This document shows, piece by piece, positions 7,463 through 17,277 of a stretch of DNA of 64,000 nt. Position numbers and translations under genes: made by a program. Position 1 is the first letter of the stretch, and every line of letters starts with the position of its first letter. The stretch comes from Shimwellia blattae DSM 4481 = NBRC 105725 (GTDB lineage Bacteria > Pseudomonadota > Gammaproteobacteria > Enterobacterales > Enterobacteriaceae). The DNA lies in NCBI RefSeq assembly GCF_000262305.1, contig NC_017910.1:2108001-2172000 (forward strand), written 5' to 3'. The notes beneath the pieces were generated by a model that ran no database searches, was not told the origin of the DNA, and saw only the letters and a list, made by a program, of their open reading frames with translations.

Positions 7463-10400
7463 TTACAAACGCCCCACTTTGAACCTGACGACGTTATTCG
7501 CATCAGTAAATAACAGGTTATTGTCATTTTTACTCAGCCGCCAACCGCCACCGGCGCCATATCCGGTTGACTGAAGTGAGCCTGATATTTTGCCACTGTC
7601 GATAGTGCCATCCTCGATCCTGGCTTTATCAATAAACATTTCATTTCCTTTAGCTATCATCACCGGTACGGATTTTTTGCTGGCACGGTTATAGAGCGCA
7701 AAGCTCTCTGCATACATCACCAGGCTACTGGTTTCACCATCGCTACCCAGAACAATACCGGCCCCCACTTTTTTGCCGTTATCGGTTTCCACTTTAATGG
7801 AATACAGTGCACTGAGCTGGCCATCCAGACCGGCTACTGTTTTTCCCTGGGTTTGCAGGGTTGATGACATATCGCCAACGGTTGTACTGAGGCTGGTCAG
7901 GGAGCGTGTCGCCAGCGTTATTTGTCCTTCTGCCTGCGTCAGTCGGGTGGTCAATGAACGCACTGCACTGCTATCAGCCTTACCGGCTACCGAATTTTGC
8001 AGACTGGTTATCTGCTGGCCTTGTGCTGTGGTTTTCCCTTCCGCACTGGTTACTCTGGCGGTCAGGCTGGTGAGTGCCCTGGCGGCTGCATCTGCCCCTT
8101 CCTGCGCGGCATGGGCATCAGTGATGTCCGTGATCACCACATCATCGATAAACAGCTCATAGCCTGGTGTGCCGTTCCCGTTAGCTCCCCGGGTGGACAC
8201 CCAGACCACCCCGCGGGTTTTCCCGGCGCCCGGCAGGCGCAGTTTGCCCGTGAATTTCACCCATTGGTCCCGCGCGCCCAGGGTTGCCTCCGTAATACGG
8301 ATGGCACTCTGCCAGGAATTCTTTCCGGCCACATCCTTTACCCACAAACCAACGATTGTCTGCCAGCCCGGCGAGGGCGATTCGCTTTCCGGCATCATGG
8401 CCCAGAGCTCGAAGGTATAAACCGCCCGCTCCCGCACGTTTGACCAAGGGCCCAGAGCCTTATCACTGTTTCCGAGCTCTCCGGGGCTACGCCTCAGGCA
8501 CAGGCTCCGGCTGCCAGTAAATTTACTGCTGTCCACCACAAAGGCACTGGCGCCACCGAGGCGCTCACCAACGGCATAGCTTTCCAGGGAGCCGTCAAAC
8601 CAGGGATTAGAAATCTGGTTACGCAGGGTGTTTACCCGGCTTGTCAGCGTGGTGACACTTTGCGACTGGGAGATCAGTGCATCTTCTGTTTTGTTTATCC
8701 GGCTGGTCAATGTGTTTACCGCCGCGCTGTCGGCCTTTTCAGTAAGTGATTTATTCACAGAGGATAAGCCGTTTTTTAACGCAGTGATCGCTGTCCCCTG
8801 GCTTGTCAGCCGGTTCCCCTGCTGGATAACCGTGTTATTTAGCGTTGAGATGGCCGCAGCATTAGCGCTGGATTTCATCATGGCACCGGATGCCGTGCCC
8901 AGGCCCGCCATGACGCCATTAATGAAGACTACCGATGTTGAAACGATAGCTTCGGCGCTGTTACCTCCGGGCGCCGATACCTCCAGCCCACCACCAGCTT
9001 TTAACCCTTTGCGCCCCAGCAGAATATAAGCTCCGCGAAAAGGTAATGTGTTAATCACTTCGGATGTCCCGCCCAGAGTCATTAGCGCATCGCGAATGAT
9101 CTCCCGGGATCGGGATGGTTCATCGTGGGTCAGTACACAGATCCAGCTCCCGTTATCGAGCGCTGCGATATCCGTTACCATTTTTTCCGCCGCTGTTTTA
9201 CTCCCGTAAACGTCATATTTTGTTGCTGAATCTACACGGGTCGAGCCATCACTCTGCGGCCTGAACGTAATCAGGTTATAACTGCGCCCCGGGGCAAACA
9301 GCCGTTTGCCACTCTCATCATATAAACCGGTAACAGCACTGGAGCCATTCCCTCTGGCAGTCACGGTAAACACGGTCCGGCGATTTAAAGACGCCTGCAA
9401 CTGTGTAGACCGGGAATTTACCGCCACAATGTCGTTCTGATGCTGAACAACGGTATTTGTCAGAGAATCCAGCGCCCGGGCAGCCCCATCCGCAACGCCT
9501 TTCGTGGTAGATAACTCATTCTCCAGACGGGTTATCTGCTGGCCTTGTGCCGTGGTTTTCCCTTCCGCACTGGTTACTCTGGCGGTCAGGCTGGTGAGTG
9601 CCCTGGCGGCTGCATCTGCCCCTTCCTGCGCGGCATGGGCATCAGTGATGTCCGTGATCACCACATCATCGATAAACAGCTCATAGCCTGGTGTGCCGTT
9701 CCCGTTAGCTCCCCGGGTGGATACCCAGACCACCCCGCGGGTTTTCCCGGCGCCTGGCAGGCGCAGTTTGCCCGTGAATTTCACCCATTGGTCCCGCGCG
9801 CCCAGGGTTGCCTCCGTAATACGGATGGCACTCTGCCAGGAATTCTTTCCGGCCATATCCTTTACCCACAAGCCAACGATTGTCTGCCAGCCCGGCGAGG
9901 GTGATTCGCTTTCCGGCATCATGGCCCAGAGCTCGAAGGTATAAACCGCCCGTTCCCGCACGTTTGACCAGGGGCCCAGAGCCTTATCACTGTTTCCGCG
10001 CTCTCCGGGGCTACGCCTCAGGCACAGGCTCCGGCTGCCAGTAAATTTACGGCTGTCCACCACAAAGGCACTGGCGCCACCGAGGCGCTCACCAGCGGCA
10101 TAGCTTTCCAGGGAGCCGTCAAACCAGGGATTGGAGATCTGATGACGTAATGTGTTGATTCGGCTGTTCAGTGTGGTGAGATCCTGAGACTGAGAAGTTA
10201 GCGTATTTTCCGCCCGGGTAACACGATTGTTCAGCGCAATCACGGCGGTACTGTCAGCTTTTTTATTCAGATCCTGGCGCGTTCCCTGTAACCCATTATC
10301 CAGAGTAGTAATCGCAGCCCCCTGGCTGGCCTGGGTTTTACCATGCTGTTCGGTTAACGACTGCAGCCTGTTAATAGCGCGGGCATTCACAACATTACCG

Positions 10401-13400
10401 GACTCGGTCTTCCCTACCCGGTTAGTTAGTGCCGTCAGTGCCTCACCCTGTGCCGCAATAGATCCAGCCTGCTGCCCGACAGCCTGGGTAAGGGACTGAA
10501 GTGCCGTACTGTCGGCTTTTTTACCCAGCCGGGTTTCCAGGTGGCTCAGTTTGCTGGCATGCGCTTTTTGTTCTGAGGTCAGAGAGCTCAGAGACTGCGT
10601 AACCGTCGCCTGGTTTTCATCAAACAGGGTTTGCAGTGACCTTCTGGCGCTCGCCTCAGCTTTGTCCGCAGTGATCCGGGCATTCATCTCCTGAAACAAG
10701 AGGCCTGATTTCAGGTCCGCCAGGTGATGGCTCTCTGAATTTCCCCGTACCTGAGTCGCAAGTGTCTGCCGGTTCACAGCCTCTGCTGCATCGGCCCGGG
10801 TTCGGGCCTGCTTCTCCTCCTGCAACGCAGCAACACCCGCACCGGGGGTTGGCCTGCCGACAGCAACCCAGTCGATAAGAAAATAATCCCGTTCATTCTG
10901 GCCAGCCGCCAGATCCAGCCTGAAACGGCGAATGCTCTCTGACGGATTCCATGGAATATCCTGTATGGTCAGGGTGGCCACACCGTCCGGATCATACTCC
11001 GGCTCTTTGAACACCAATGCCCGGTGGGCAGACCACCCCGTTTCACCGACACCAATCCACCACAATTTCCCGCGCCATACAGGCATTCCGTTACGCTTAA
11101 TACGCAACTTAATAAACCGGTAAGCGCTGGCGTCAACAGCCATATGATTTGGTGATCGGGCAGAAGATTGGGTGTTTTTCGCCCGTAGCCAGCCATCATC
11201 TGTAACGGTCATAGGAATGCGGCTGGCGTCATCCTCTGTCCAGCCATCTGGCCCGGTATCGAAATACCAGATTTTCAGACTATCGAACTGCTCACCCGTG
11301 CCCGCCGCAATCTGCGCCATCTGTCCGGCCAGTGACGAATTAACATCCTGAATCAGGTTACGGGTTTCCCGGAATGCCGCCTCACGAGCGGCCTTCTCTG
11401 CCAGAAGCTGATCTGCCGCCTCCGATGCCATCAGCCGGATTGACTGGATACGATCGGCGCTCTCTTTGAGAACGGCTGCTGTCCAGCCTGCCTGACTCTG
11501 TGCCAGTGACTGGCTGAGACTGTTACCCGTCAGCTTTACCTGCTGACTGAGCTTATCGTCACCGGCGATGCGTTGCTTGTCGGCTGTTTCAATGCGCTGC
11601 CCCAGAGCCTGAGACACCTCGCTGACCTGCTGATCAATGTCACTTCGCAGGGCGTCGGCCTCTTCACTCAGAGCCTGATGAACCTCCCGGATATCACGCT
11701 GGCTCTCCTGCCAGGCGGGCGTATCACGCATAGCCTCAGTGAGCTGGTTGTAATAATCTCCCACCTTATCGCTGGCCATGCCCATCACCCATTCGGTCCA
11801 GGGACTTTTGTTGCCCAGACGATCCACGATCCGTGCCTGGTACCAGAATACGGCGGCGATTTGCAGGCCCATCTGCTGATACCGCTGCCCCGGGTAGGCC
11901 ACACTGGACAGAATCCGGGGATTGCGGCCATCCCGGTTAGCACTGTACTGCAGTTCCGTATGCTGGGTATCTTCGGCGCCTGGGGGAAATGCCCAGGTCA
12001 GTTCGACGCCATGGAGCAATGATGTTGTCGTCAGGGCCAGGGGCATGGCGGGCGCCCCTTCCTTCCCCTCCAGGGTCTGTAACGCAGAATATCCCCAGCT
12101 ACTGGACACATCAGCGGCATTAATGGCCCGGACGCGGACCTGATACTGCCCCCCATAAATACCGGTGACATCAAATGACGTGGTCGTGGTCCGGGGCACA
12201 TGGTTCCAGTTGCCGTGATTACGGCGCCACTGAACCTGGTAGACAATGGCATTTTCCACTGCCCCCCAGGACACCCGCATGGTGGCCACGCGGATCCCCT
12301 GCTGCACCACGGAATCGGCGGTTATGGTTATCTTGTCCGGTGCGCGCTGGTTTGACGGCGGGATAACGCTGACGGGACGTTGTTCAATAACCGCACCGCT
12401 ATCGATACGGGCGAATTTATCCGGGTCATGGGAGGCGGCCACAATGGTGAACGAGGCATCATCGTTTTCTTTTACGCCGGTCACGCGGTATTGCTGTACC
12501 CGGAGATCATCAAATTCCAGCGCCCATACGGATTCCTTTTGTGGCACCTCACCATAGGCCGTCGTGACCGTGACCTGCTGGCCGCTGATCGCTTTAATGG
12601 TGCGGCTCTGGGTTACGCCTGACGGTAAATTAACCAGCAGCCGGTCACCGGGCCCGGCCGCAGTTTTACGGTCAAGGGTAATAACCCGGCCGTCCACCGC
12701 ACAGATGCGTCCGCCATTCACTTTCCCGGCCAGCATTTCATCGGCCACCCCGATGATGTAACCCGGCTGCGGAATATTGCCATCGAGACCTACGGAAAAC
12801 GTCACCAGGCGATCTTTGTTATTGGTGAGGATCCCCCATCGACCTTTGCGGTTTGCCTCCGACTGGCGAGTACAGCCGATGGCCGTCAGCTCGAGCTGGT
12901 TAAAACCATAGCGGGCCACCAGGTCACGCTCAAATACCGGCTCCGTGGCATCCGTGTAGGCGTTGTCCGGATCGGACCACGACACCAGCGCATTGGTATA
13001 ACGAACCTTACTGGTAGTGCCGGAATAGCGAAACTCGCCATTGATAACATTCGCCCTGGTATAGGTGTAATCAATATCCCGGGGCATATCAGCCAGGGTG
13101 ACAATTTGATCCCCGCTCCAGCAGGTCAGGCCGCGGTAGATGGCGGCGAAGTCCCGCAGAACACTGTAAGCATCAGCCCGATCCTGAATATAGACATTAC
13201 AGATATAACGCGGCTCGGTTCCGGCACCGCCTTTACCATCCGGAACCGGCTGATCGCAGTAACGGGCGATGTTATACAGGCTCCATTTATCGATATTGGC
13301 GGCCGATAAACGGTGACCCAGGCCAAACCGGTCACTGACAACCAGATCGTAAAATACCCACGCAGGGTTATCCGTCCATGCCCATTTGAAGAGCCCCTGC

Positions 13401-14203
13401 CAGAGACCGCTATATTGCCGGGTTTCCGGATCGTAGTTGTCAGGGACGCGGATCACCCGGCCGCGGGGTTCACAGGCAATCTGGGGAATCGAGCCATTAA
13501 ATTGGCTGGAATCAAACTCTATATACAGCAGTGCCGTATTGGGATAGCGCAGTTTGGCATCGATGACTTCGGTATAACTTTGCAGGGTCATCCCGTCACC
13601 AATTTTGGCACTGTTGGCATCGGGGGTGATTTTGCGTAACCGCAGAGTCCATGTTGTGCCAGCGGGCGGGAGATCAATTCGGTGGCTGCGTTCATAACCC
13701 GATGTAGTTTTCCCCGTAACAGCAGCATTCAGTACTGTTATCCAGGTGCCACCATCTGTCTGTAGATCGACAGCATAAGCAACAGAATTACCCACCAGAT
13801 CACCGTTACTTTCCTGCTTATACAGGGATGGCCACTTTAACCGCAGGCGGATCGCCGATAGCTGAGTGTTGGTAAAGGTATGGGTCCAGGCTGTCTCATC
13901 AGATACCGCAGTGCCTACAGATATTTCATTTTCCGTCCCTGGAATTCCCGGGATATGAGTCTGCATCTGCGTGCCGGGCCTGAAATCCCACACAACACCA
14001 GTAAAGTTTTCCGTGCCGTCGGCATTTTGCAGCGGCGTGCCGTTCAGATAGATATCCCTTCCGCTCAGACCACCAGCGAATTCACCTTCCCCCAGCGCCA
14101 GCAGGATTTTGGCTTTGGCTACAGATTGCAGGTCATCCGGATGTTCCGACGGTGTACGGGATTTGGATTGCCCGCCTTTGTGCCCGGTTATTAATTTCGC
14201 CAT
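7463..14203 (-). CDS. J: Tail tip / host-specificity protein J, extended with repeated carbohydrate-binding-like modules
   Basis: At 2246 aa this is about twice lambda gpJ (1132 aa). The N-terminal ~600 residues resemble the gpJ tail-hub region, followed by two fibronectin-III-like domains (~640-830), long coiled-coil stretches rich in LTxRV heptads, and a DUF1983-type C-terminus. Two near-identical ~205-aa modules (about residues 1354-1558 and 1862-2066, starting ISNPWFDGSLES) look like jelly-roll carbohydrate-binding domains and lie 508 residues apart. The protein should form the trimeric tail tip that contacts the receptor and guides DNA ejection. Receptor identity cannot be read from sequence; duplicated modules are a likely route of host-range change. 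Confidence 0.88.
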   Translation of the reverse strand: MAKLITGHKGGQSKSRTPSEHPDDLQSVAKAKILLALGEGEFAGGLSGRDIYLNGTPLQNADGTENFTGVVWDFRPGTQMQTHIPGIPGTENEISVGTAVSDETAWTHTFTNTQLSAIRLRLKWPSLYKQESNGDLVGNSVAYAVDLQTDGGTWITVLNAAVTGKTTSGYERSHRIDLPPAGTTWTLRLRKITPDANSAKIGDGMTLQSYTEVIDAKLRYPNTALLYIEFDSSQFNGSIPQIACEPRGRVIRVPDNYDPETRQYSGLWQGLFKWAWTDNPAWVFYDLVVSDRFGLGHRLSAANIDKWSLYNIARYCDQPVPDGKGGAGTEPRYICNVYIQDRADAYSVLRDFAAIYRGLTCWSGDQIVTLADMPRDIDYTYTRANVINGEFRYSGTTSKVRYTNALVSWSDPDNAYTDATEPVFERDLVARYGFNQLELTAIGCTRQSEANRKGRWGILTNNKDRLVTFSVGLDGNIPQPGYIIGVADEMLAGKVNGGRICAVDGRVITLDRKTAAGPGDRLLVNLPSGVTQSRTIKAISGQQVTVTTAYGEVPQKESVWALEFDDLRVQQYRVTGVKENDDASFTIVAASHDPDKFARIDSGAVIEQRPVSVIPPSNQRAPDKITITADSVVQQGIRVATMRVSWGAVENAIVYQVQWRRNHGNWNHVPRTTTTSFDVTGIYGGQYQVRVRAINAADVSSSWGYSALQTLEGKEGAPAMPLALTTTSLLHGVELTWAFPPGAEDTQHTELQYSANRDGRNPRILSSVAYPGQRYQQMGLQIAAVFWYQARIVDRLGNKSPWTEWVMGMASDKVGDYYNQLTEAMRDTPAWQESQRDIREVHQALSEEADALRSDIDQQVSEVSQALGQRIETADKQRIAGDDKLSQQVKLTGNSLSQSLAQSQAGWTAAVLKESADRIQSIRLMASEAADQLLAEKAAREAAFRETRNLIQDVNSSLAGQMAQIAAGTGEQFDSLKIWYFDTGPDGWTEDDASRIPMTVTDDGWLRAKNTQSSARSPNHMAVDASAYRFIKLRIKRNGMPVWRGKLWWIGVGETGWSAHRALVFKEPEYDPDGVATLTIQDIPWNPSESIRRFRLDLAAGQNERDYFLIDWVAVGRPTPGAGVAALQEEKQARTRADAAEAVNRQTLATQVRGNSESHHLADLKSGLLFQEMNARITADKAEASARRSLQTLFDENQATVTQSLSSLTSEQKAHASKLSHLETRLGKKADSTALQSLTQAVGQQAGSIAAQGEALTALTNRVGKTESGNVVNARAINRLQSLTEQHGKTQASQGAAITTLDNGLQGTRQDLNKKADSTAVIALNNRVTRAENTLTSQSQDLTTLNSRINTLRHQISNPWFDGSLESYAAGERLGGASAFVVDSRKFTGSRSLCLRRSPGERGNSDKALGPWSNVRERAVYTFELWAMMPESESPSPGWQTIVGLWVKDMAGKNSWQSAIRITEATLGARDQWVKFTGKLRLPGAGKTRGVVWVSTRGANGNGTPGYELFIDDVVITDITDAHAAQEGADAAARALTSLTARVTSAEGKTTAQGQQITRLENELSTTKGVADGAARALDSLTNTVVQHQNDIVAVNSRSTQLQASLNRRTVFTVTARGNGSSAVTGLYDESGKRLFAPGRSYNLITFRPQSDGSTRVDSATKYDVYGSKTAAEKMVTDIAALDNGSWICVLTHDEPSRSREIIRDALMTLGGTSEVINTLPFRGAYILLGRKGLKAGGGLEVSAPGGNSAEAIVSTSVVFINGVMAGLGTASGAMMKSSANAAAISTLNNTVIQQGNRLTSQGTAITALKNGLSSVNKSLTEKADSAAVNTLTSRINKTEDALISQSQSVTTLTSRVNTLRNQISNPWFDGSLESYAVGERLGGASAFVVDSSKFTGSRSLCLRRSPGELGNSDKALGPWSNVRERAVYTFELWAMMPESESPSPGWQTIVGLWVKDVAGKNSWQSAIRITEATLGARDQWVKFTGKLRLPGAGKTRGVVWVSTRGANGNGTPGYELFIDDVVITDITDAHAAQEGADAAARALTSLTARVTSAEGKTTAQGQQITSLQNSVAGKADSSAVRSLTTRLTQAEGQITLATRSLTSLSTTVGDMSSTLQTQGKTVAGLDGQLSALYSIKVETDNGKKVGAGIVLGSDGETSSLVMYAESFALYNRASKKSVPVMIAKGNEMFIDKARIEDGTIDSGKISGSLQSTGYGAGGGWRLSKNDNNLLFTDANNVVRFKVGRL
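8006..8620 (-). repeat. Internal direct repeat in J, copy 2
   Basis: About 615 bp nearly identical to 9530-10144 at a constant offset of 1524 bases (508 codons). It encodes the NPWFDGSLES...DDVVITDITDAHAAQ module plus adjoining coiled coil. Very few differences are visible, so the duplication is recent or maintained by gene conversion. Confidence 0.85.
9530..10144 (-). repeat. Internal direct repeat in J, copy 1
   Basis: Partner of 8006-8620. Homologous recombination between the copies would delete or add exactly 508 codons in frame, shortening or lengthening the fibre without breaking the gene. Confidence 0.85.
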
Positions 14204-14218
14204 ATTGCACCCATAAAA

Positions 14219-14234
14219 AAACCGCCCTCAGGCG
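14219..14234 (-). terminator. Intrinsic terminator between tail genes I and J
   Basis: The hairpin ACCGCC-TGAG-GGCGGT is followed on the minus strand by a run of seven T, directly before the J ribosome binding region. It sits inside the late operon, so full J expression should depend on Q-type antitermination or partial read-through. Confidence 0.65.
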
Positions 14235-14255
14235 GTTAATTGAAAATGGTCTGGT

Positions 14256-14861
14256 TTACTGCTGATCTTCGACATAAATCCCGGCGGAAATAATCGCCCC
14301 GCCAATCCGCCGCTGGCCATACATTAGCGGCACCGGGTATCCCTGAGAGATGGTATTCGTTACGCCGCCGAAGGCATAGCTGGCCTGGTTTTCCGTCGCC
14401 TGTTTACGGGCCAGCCCTCCGGCCTGTGGCGAAAGCATCTGGATAACACCGCCCAGCGCAACCGATGCCCCCAGTTTCATTATCGGCACACCTATGGCAC
14501 CGCCGCCGAAATAGGTAATGACTCCACCAGCGACCACCAGTACGGCGCCCAGGATAGTCTGGAGTACACCAGCTCTTTTGCTGCCAATTATCACAGGAGC
14601 GATCCTGATGGCCTCTTCGCTGTGATCCATTCCCAGCTCCTCCGCGACAAGGTTTCGTTTGCCGCTAAATACAGCGTAAGTCAGGCCACGCTGCTGGCTG
14701 GTATTTAAGAAACGTTCAAAACCCGGCAGCAGGATATTCAGAGCCCGGATGGCTTCACTGGCGGACGATACGGCCAGCCGGAACTCCCGGCCAAAGGTTG
14801 CGCCTAATATGCCGTACAATCTGATAGTGCGCAGCTTATCGCAGGACGGAGATGTGGGCAT
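14256..14861 (-). CDS. I: Tail assembly protein I, intact copy
   Basis: A 201-aa protein like lambda gpI, a factor needed to assemble the tail tip before J. I chose the ATG at 14861 (MPTSPSCDKL), which has the ribosome binding site TTGGGGGAAAT; the frame opens further upstream but without one. A hydrophobic glycine-rich segment (~110-150, GAVLVVAGGVITYFGGG) and a C-terminal YPVPLMYGQRRIGG motif fit the family. A second, truncated copy of its first ~95 codons lies upstream at 15880-16163, and a foreign gene separates the two. Confidence 0.8.
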   Translation of the reverse strand: MPTSPSCDKLRTIRLYGILGATFGREFRLAVSSASEAIRALNILLPGFERFLNTSQQRGLTYAVFSGKRNLVAEELGMDHSEEAIRIAPVIIGSKRAGVLQTILGAVLVVAGGVITYFGGGAIGVPIMKLGASVALGGVIQMLSPQAGGLARKQATENQASYAFGGVTNTISQGYPVPLMYGQRRIGGAIISAGIYVEDQQ

Positions 14862-14965
14862 ATTTCCCCCAATGAAAAACCCGCAGAGGCGAGTTGGTAA
14901 ATACAGTTCAGAACGAGACTCACATACTGACAGCGTAAAAGTGCTCCCTACCGTCATGATGGCTT

Positions 14966-15538
14966 TCAGTGATTATTACCACTTTTCCCTCCTTTTAATC
15001 TGGCAATATTTTTCTCGATCAAATATTCGAACCTATTTGAATATTCAATGCCGTGAACGGACTTTATTTTTTCTAACTCAGGATGATACGAAACAAGGAT
15101 TGCCAGGGGAGTATGTTCAGCCATACCATCCAGCATTAGTCGTGATAATGCATCGAGATTTTCAGTATTAACATCACCGTTCCTGTCAATAATATTTAAA
15201 ACGTCGACACCATGAATCAATACCTGCCGCCTGCTTTTGTCCAGATTGTGCCCACAGTGCTTACAAACAACTGCCGTAGCCTTTACCTTCTCTACACATG
15301 CCGGACAAATCTCCACACCACGATATGAATTTCCGATAAAAATTGCTGCTATGTATGCCAGAACCCCAATGATCAATAAGGTACATCCAACGATAATGAA
15401 GATTTGCCGCTGCGCAATAAGCCCAATGTTATTGACCGATCGCCCCAACGCTGTATAGACAGTTACATCCATATTTAACGAATAGATTAAAGCAATAATA
15501 GATATCGATATTATTAGAATTGATATTGTTTTTATCAT
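14966..15538 (-). CDS. Zinc-ribbon membrane protein inserted in the tail operon (moron)
   Basis: A 190-aa protein; the ATG at 15538 follows a good site (GGAAAGGAA). Two N-terminal membrane segments (~4-24 and ~45-70) are followed by a CPxC...CKHCGH zinc ribbon (~78-98) and a soluble tail. The sequence is much more AT-rich than the tail genes, and it is flanked by direct repeats of the 5' end of gene I, so it was acquired. I do not recognise the family. By position it may be expressed from the lysogen and act at the membrane, for example in superinfection exclusion, but that is a guess. Confidence 0.65.
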   Translation of the reverse strand: MIKTISILIISISIIALIYSLNMDVTVYTALGRSVNNIGLIAQRQIFIIVGCTLLIIGVLAYIAAIFIGNSYRGVEICPACVEKVKATAVVCKHCGHNLDKSRRQVLIHGVDVLNIIDRNGDVNTENLDALSRLMLDGMAEHTPLAILVSYHPELEKIKSVHGIEYSNRFEYLIEKNIARLKGGKSGNNH

Positions 15539-15879
15539 TACGAATTCCTTTCCAGATAAATAGAACAAACGTTTATCATATGAAAAAGAATTTAGCATCA
15601 ATAAAGCATAAACAAGAACTTCATTTCAAATTAATAACTCACGTGGTTCATTAGCACTAATTAATAACAACGCGCTGATATATCATATAATTATCAATGA
15701 AAACACGTGAATTTAACTGTTGGCAGTGAAAACAAAAAAACAAATGTCATTAACTAAAAAAATGAAATTCAAAAAAATTTATTAATCCACCATCTAACTC
15801 AGCGCCATCATATAATTAACATTAAAAAAACCACTAATAAATCCCCATAATCATAAAAAGTAAAAATGCGAACACATTT
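15539..15879. other. AT-rich stretch without a gene
   Basis: Very AT-rich with A runs around 15730-15830. It probably carries the promoter of the zinc-ribbon membrane gene, but no clear -35/-10 pair can be singled out. Confidence 0.4.
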
Positions 15880-16163
15880 TTGCTGGCAATTATCACAGGA
15901 GCGATTCTGATGGCCTCTTCTCTGTGATCCATTCCCAGCTCCTCCGCGGCGAGGTTTCGTTTGCCGCTAAATACAGCGTAAGTCAGGCCACGCTGCTGAC
16001 TGGTATTTAAGAAACGTTCAAAACCCGGCAGCAGGATATTCAGAGCCCGGATGGCTTCACTGGCGGACGATACGGCCAGCCAGAACTCCCGGCCAAAGGT
16101 TGCGCCTAATATGCCGTACAACCTGATGGTGTGCAGCGTATCGCAGGGCGGAGATACGGGCAT
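15880..16163 (-). pseudogene. Truncated duplicate of tail assembly gene I
   Basis: From the ATG at 16163 (MPVSPPCDTLHTIRLYG) about 95 codons match the intact gene I at an offset of 1302 bases. The match ends at VIIASK, and the frame then runs into unrelated AT-rich sequence. The DNA repeat extends through the ribosome binding site to about 16195. The hydrophobic middle and C-terminal half are absent, so it should be non-functional. It marks the ancestral start of gene I after K. Confidence 0.85.
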
Positions 16164-16366
16164 ATTTCCCCCAATAAAAACCGCAGGGTCTAGTTGGGAT
16201 TGATTATCATTTATGTTAGTTATGTACCAAAAGCAGTCGCTGCTAACTTTGTCCCATATTCATCAATGGGCGCAGGTCAATCTATACGCTAATTGTTTTG
16301 CACTTAAGTTATGAATTATAGTACCTATAGTGAAATTAAGTACTTTTGTCCTAAGGAAGCAAAGTT

Positions 16367-17107
16367 GTGAAAGATTTTTCAAAATACTCAAAAGCGTTAG
16401 GGATGGCTAAGTTCTATGTTTATGCATTTTATGATACTGAAGACGCCGCTAAAAAGCCGTTTTATATAGGCAAAGGCAAGTCAGAACGCTGTCTTGATCA
16501 TATAAAGTATAATGATGGCTCTCCGAAATCAGAACGAATTAATCATCTGTTAAAAAAAGGAAATCTGGGTATCGATATATTACGCCATGGCATGGATGAG
16601 GCAACCGCGAAGCTTGTTGAAGCAACATGTATTGATCTCTTAGGTGTCGGAGAACTGACCAACAAAGTACGAGGAAGCAGCTCCCTTATGGGGCGAATCA
16701 CGCTGGATGAACTAAACTATCTCCTCCTTAAGCAAAAAACGGAAATCGCACCTGAACATGCAGGGCTCGCTTTTTTACTAAACAGCACCTACAAGTCCGG
16801 CATGAGTGCACTTGAATTATATGAAGCTACGCGTGGCGTCTGGGCAAAAGTACCAAAAGATGAAAACCTAAAATTTGCATACGCCACCTACGGCGGTTTG
16901 GTGATGGAAGTTTACGAGATACAGTGCTGGATAAAGGCAGGCTCTCAGCAGTACTTTACCCGGGAACTGATCATCCCCCCCGAAACTAACCGTTCAGAGT
17001 TTGTTGGACGAATCGCATCACCAGAAGTCAGAAAATTATATGTAGGCAAGCTAATCAAAAAATCGCGCAGTCATGGTAGCCCTTTCGTAAAAGTCGGGCT
17101 GGAGTAA
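16367..17107 (+). CDS. GIY-YIG (LEM-3-like) domain protein, moron
   Basis: A 246-aa protein starting at GTG 16367 after AAGGAAG. The N-terminus shows the GIY-YIG nuclease core: FYVYAFYD (~17-24), PFYIGKGKSERCLDH (~31-45), then E85 in KLVEATCIDLLG as the probable metal-binding glutamate, the spacing of LEM-3-like GIY-YIG domains. The C-terminal half (~120-246) is unassigned. It is transcribed against the late tail genes, so it has its own promoter and is likely expressed in the lysogen. Such nucleases occur as mobile or defence genes in phages; the target is unknown. Confidence 0.7.
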   Translation: MKDFSKYSKALGMAKFYVYAFYDTEDAAKKPFYIGKGKSERCLDHIKYNDGSPKSERINHLLKKGNLGIDILRHGMDEATAKLVEATCIDLLGVGELTNKVRGSSSLMGRITLDELNYLLLKQKTEIAPEHAGLAFLLNSTYKSGMSALELYEATRGVWAKVPKDENLKFAYATYGGLVMEVYEIQCWIKAGSQQYFTRELIIPPETNRSEFVGRIASPEVRKLYVGKLIKKSRSHGSPFVKVGLE

Positions 17108-17277
17108 TAAACTGACCTGCTCCCCGTTGATTAATACACCTCAATGCTAGTCATGTTGTTGAGGCTGCTAATATCCGCACCTCGCTCTAAGCAGTCACAC
17201 AATGAGATCATTTCTCAGGAGAGTGCTCCCCCTCCGCTAAATCGCAGGGGGGATTGTGGCTATCCACTTATTTCATT

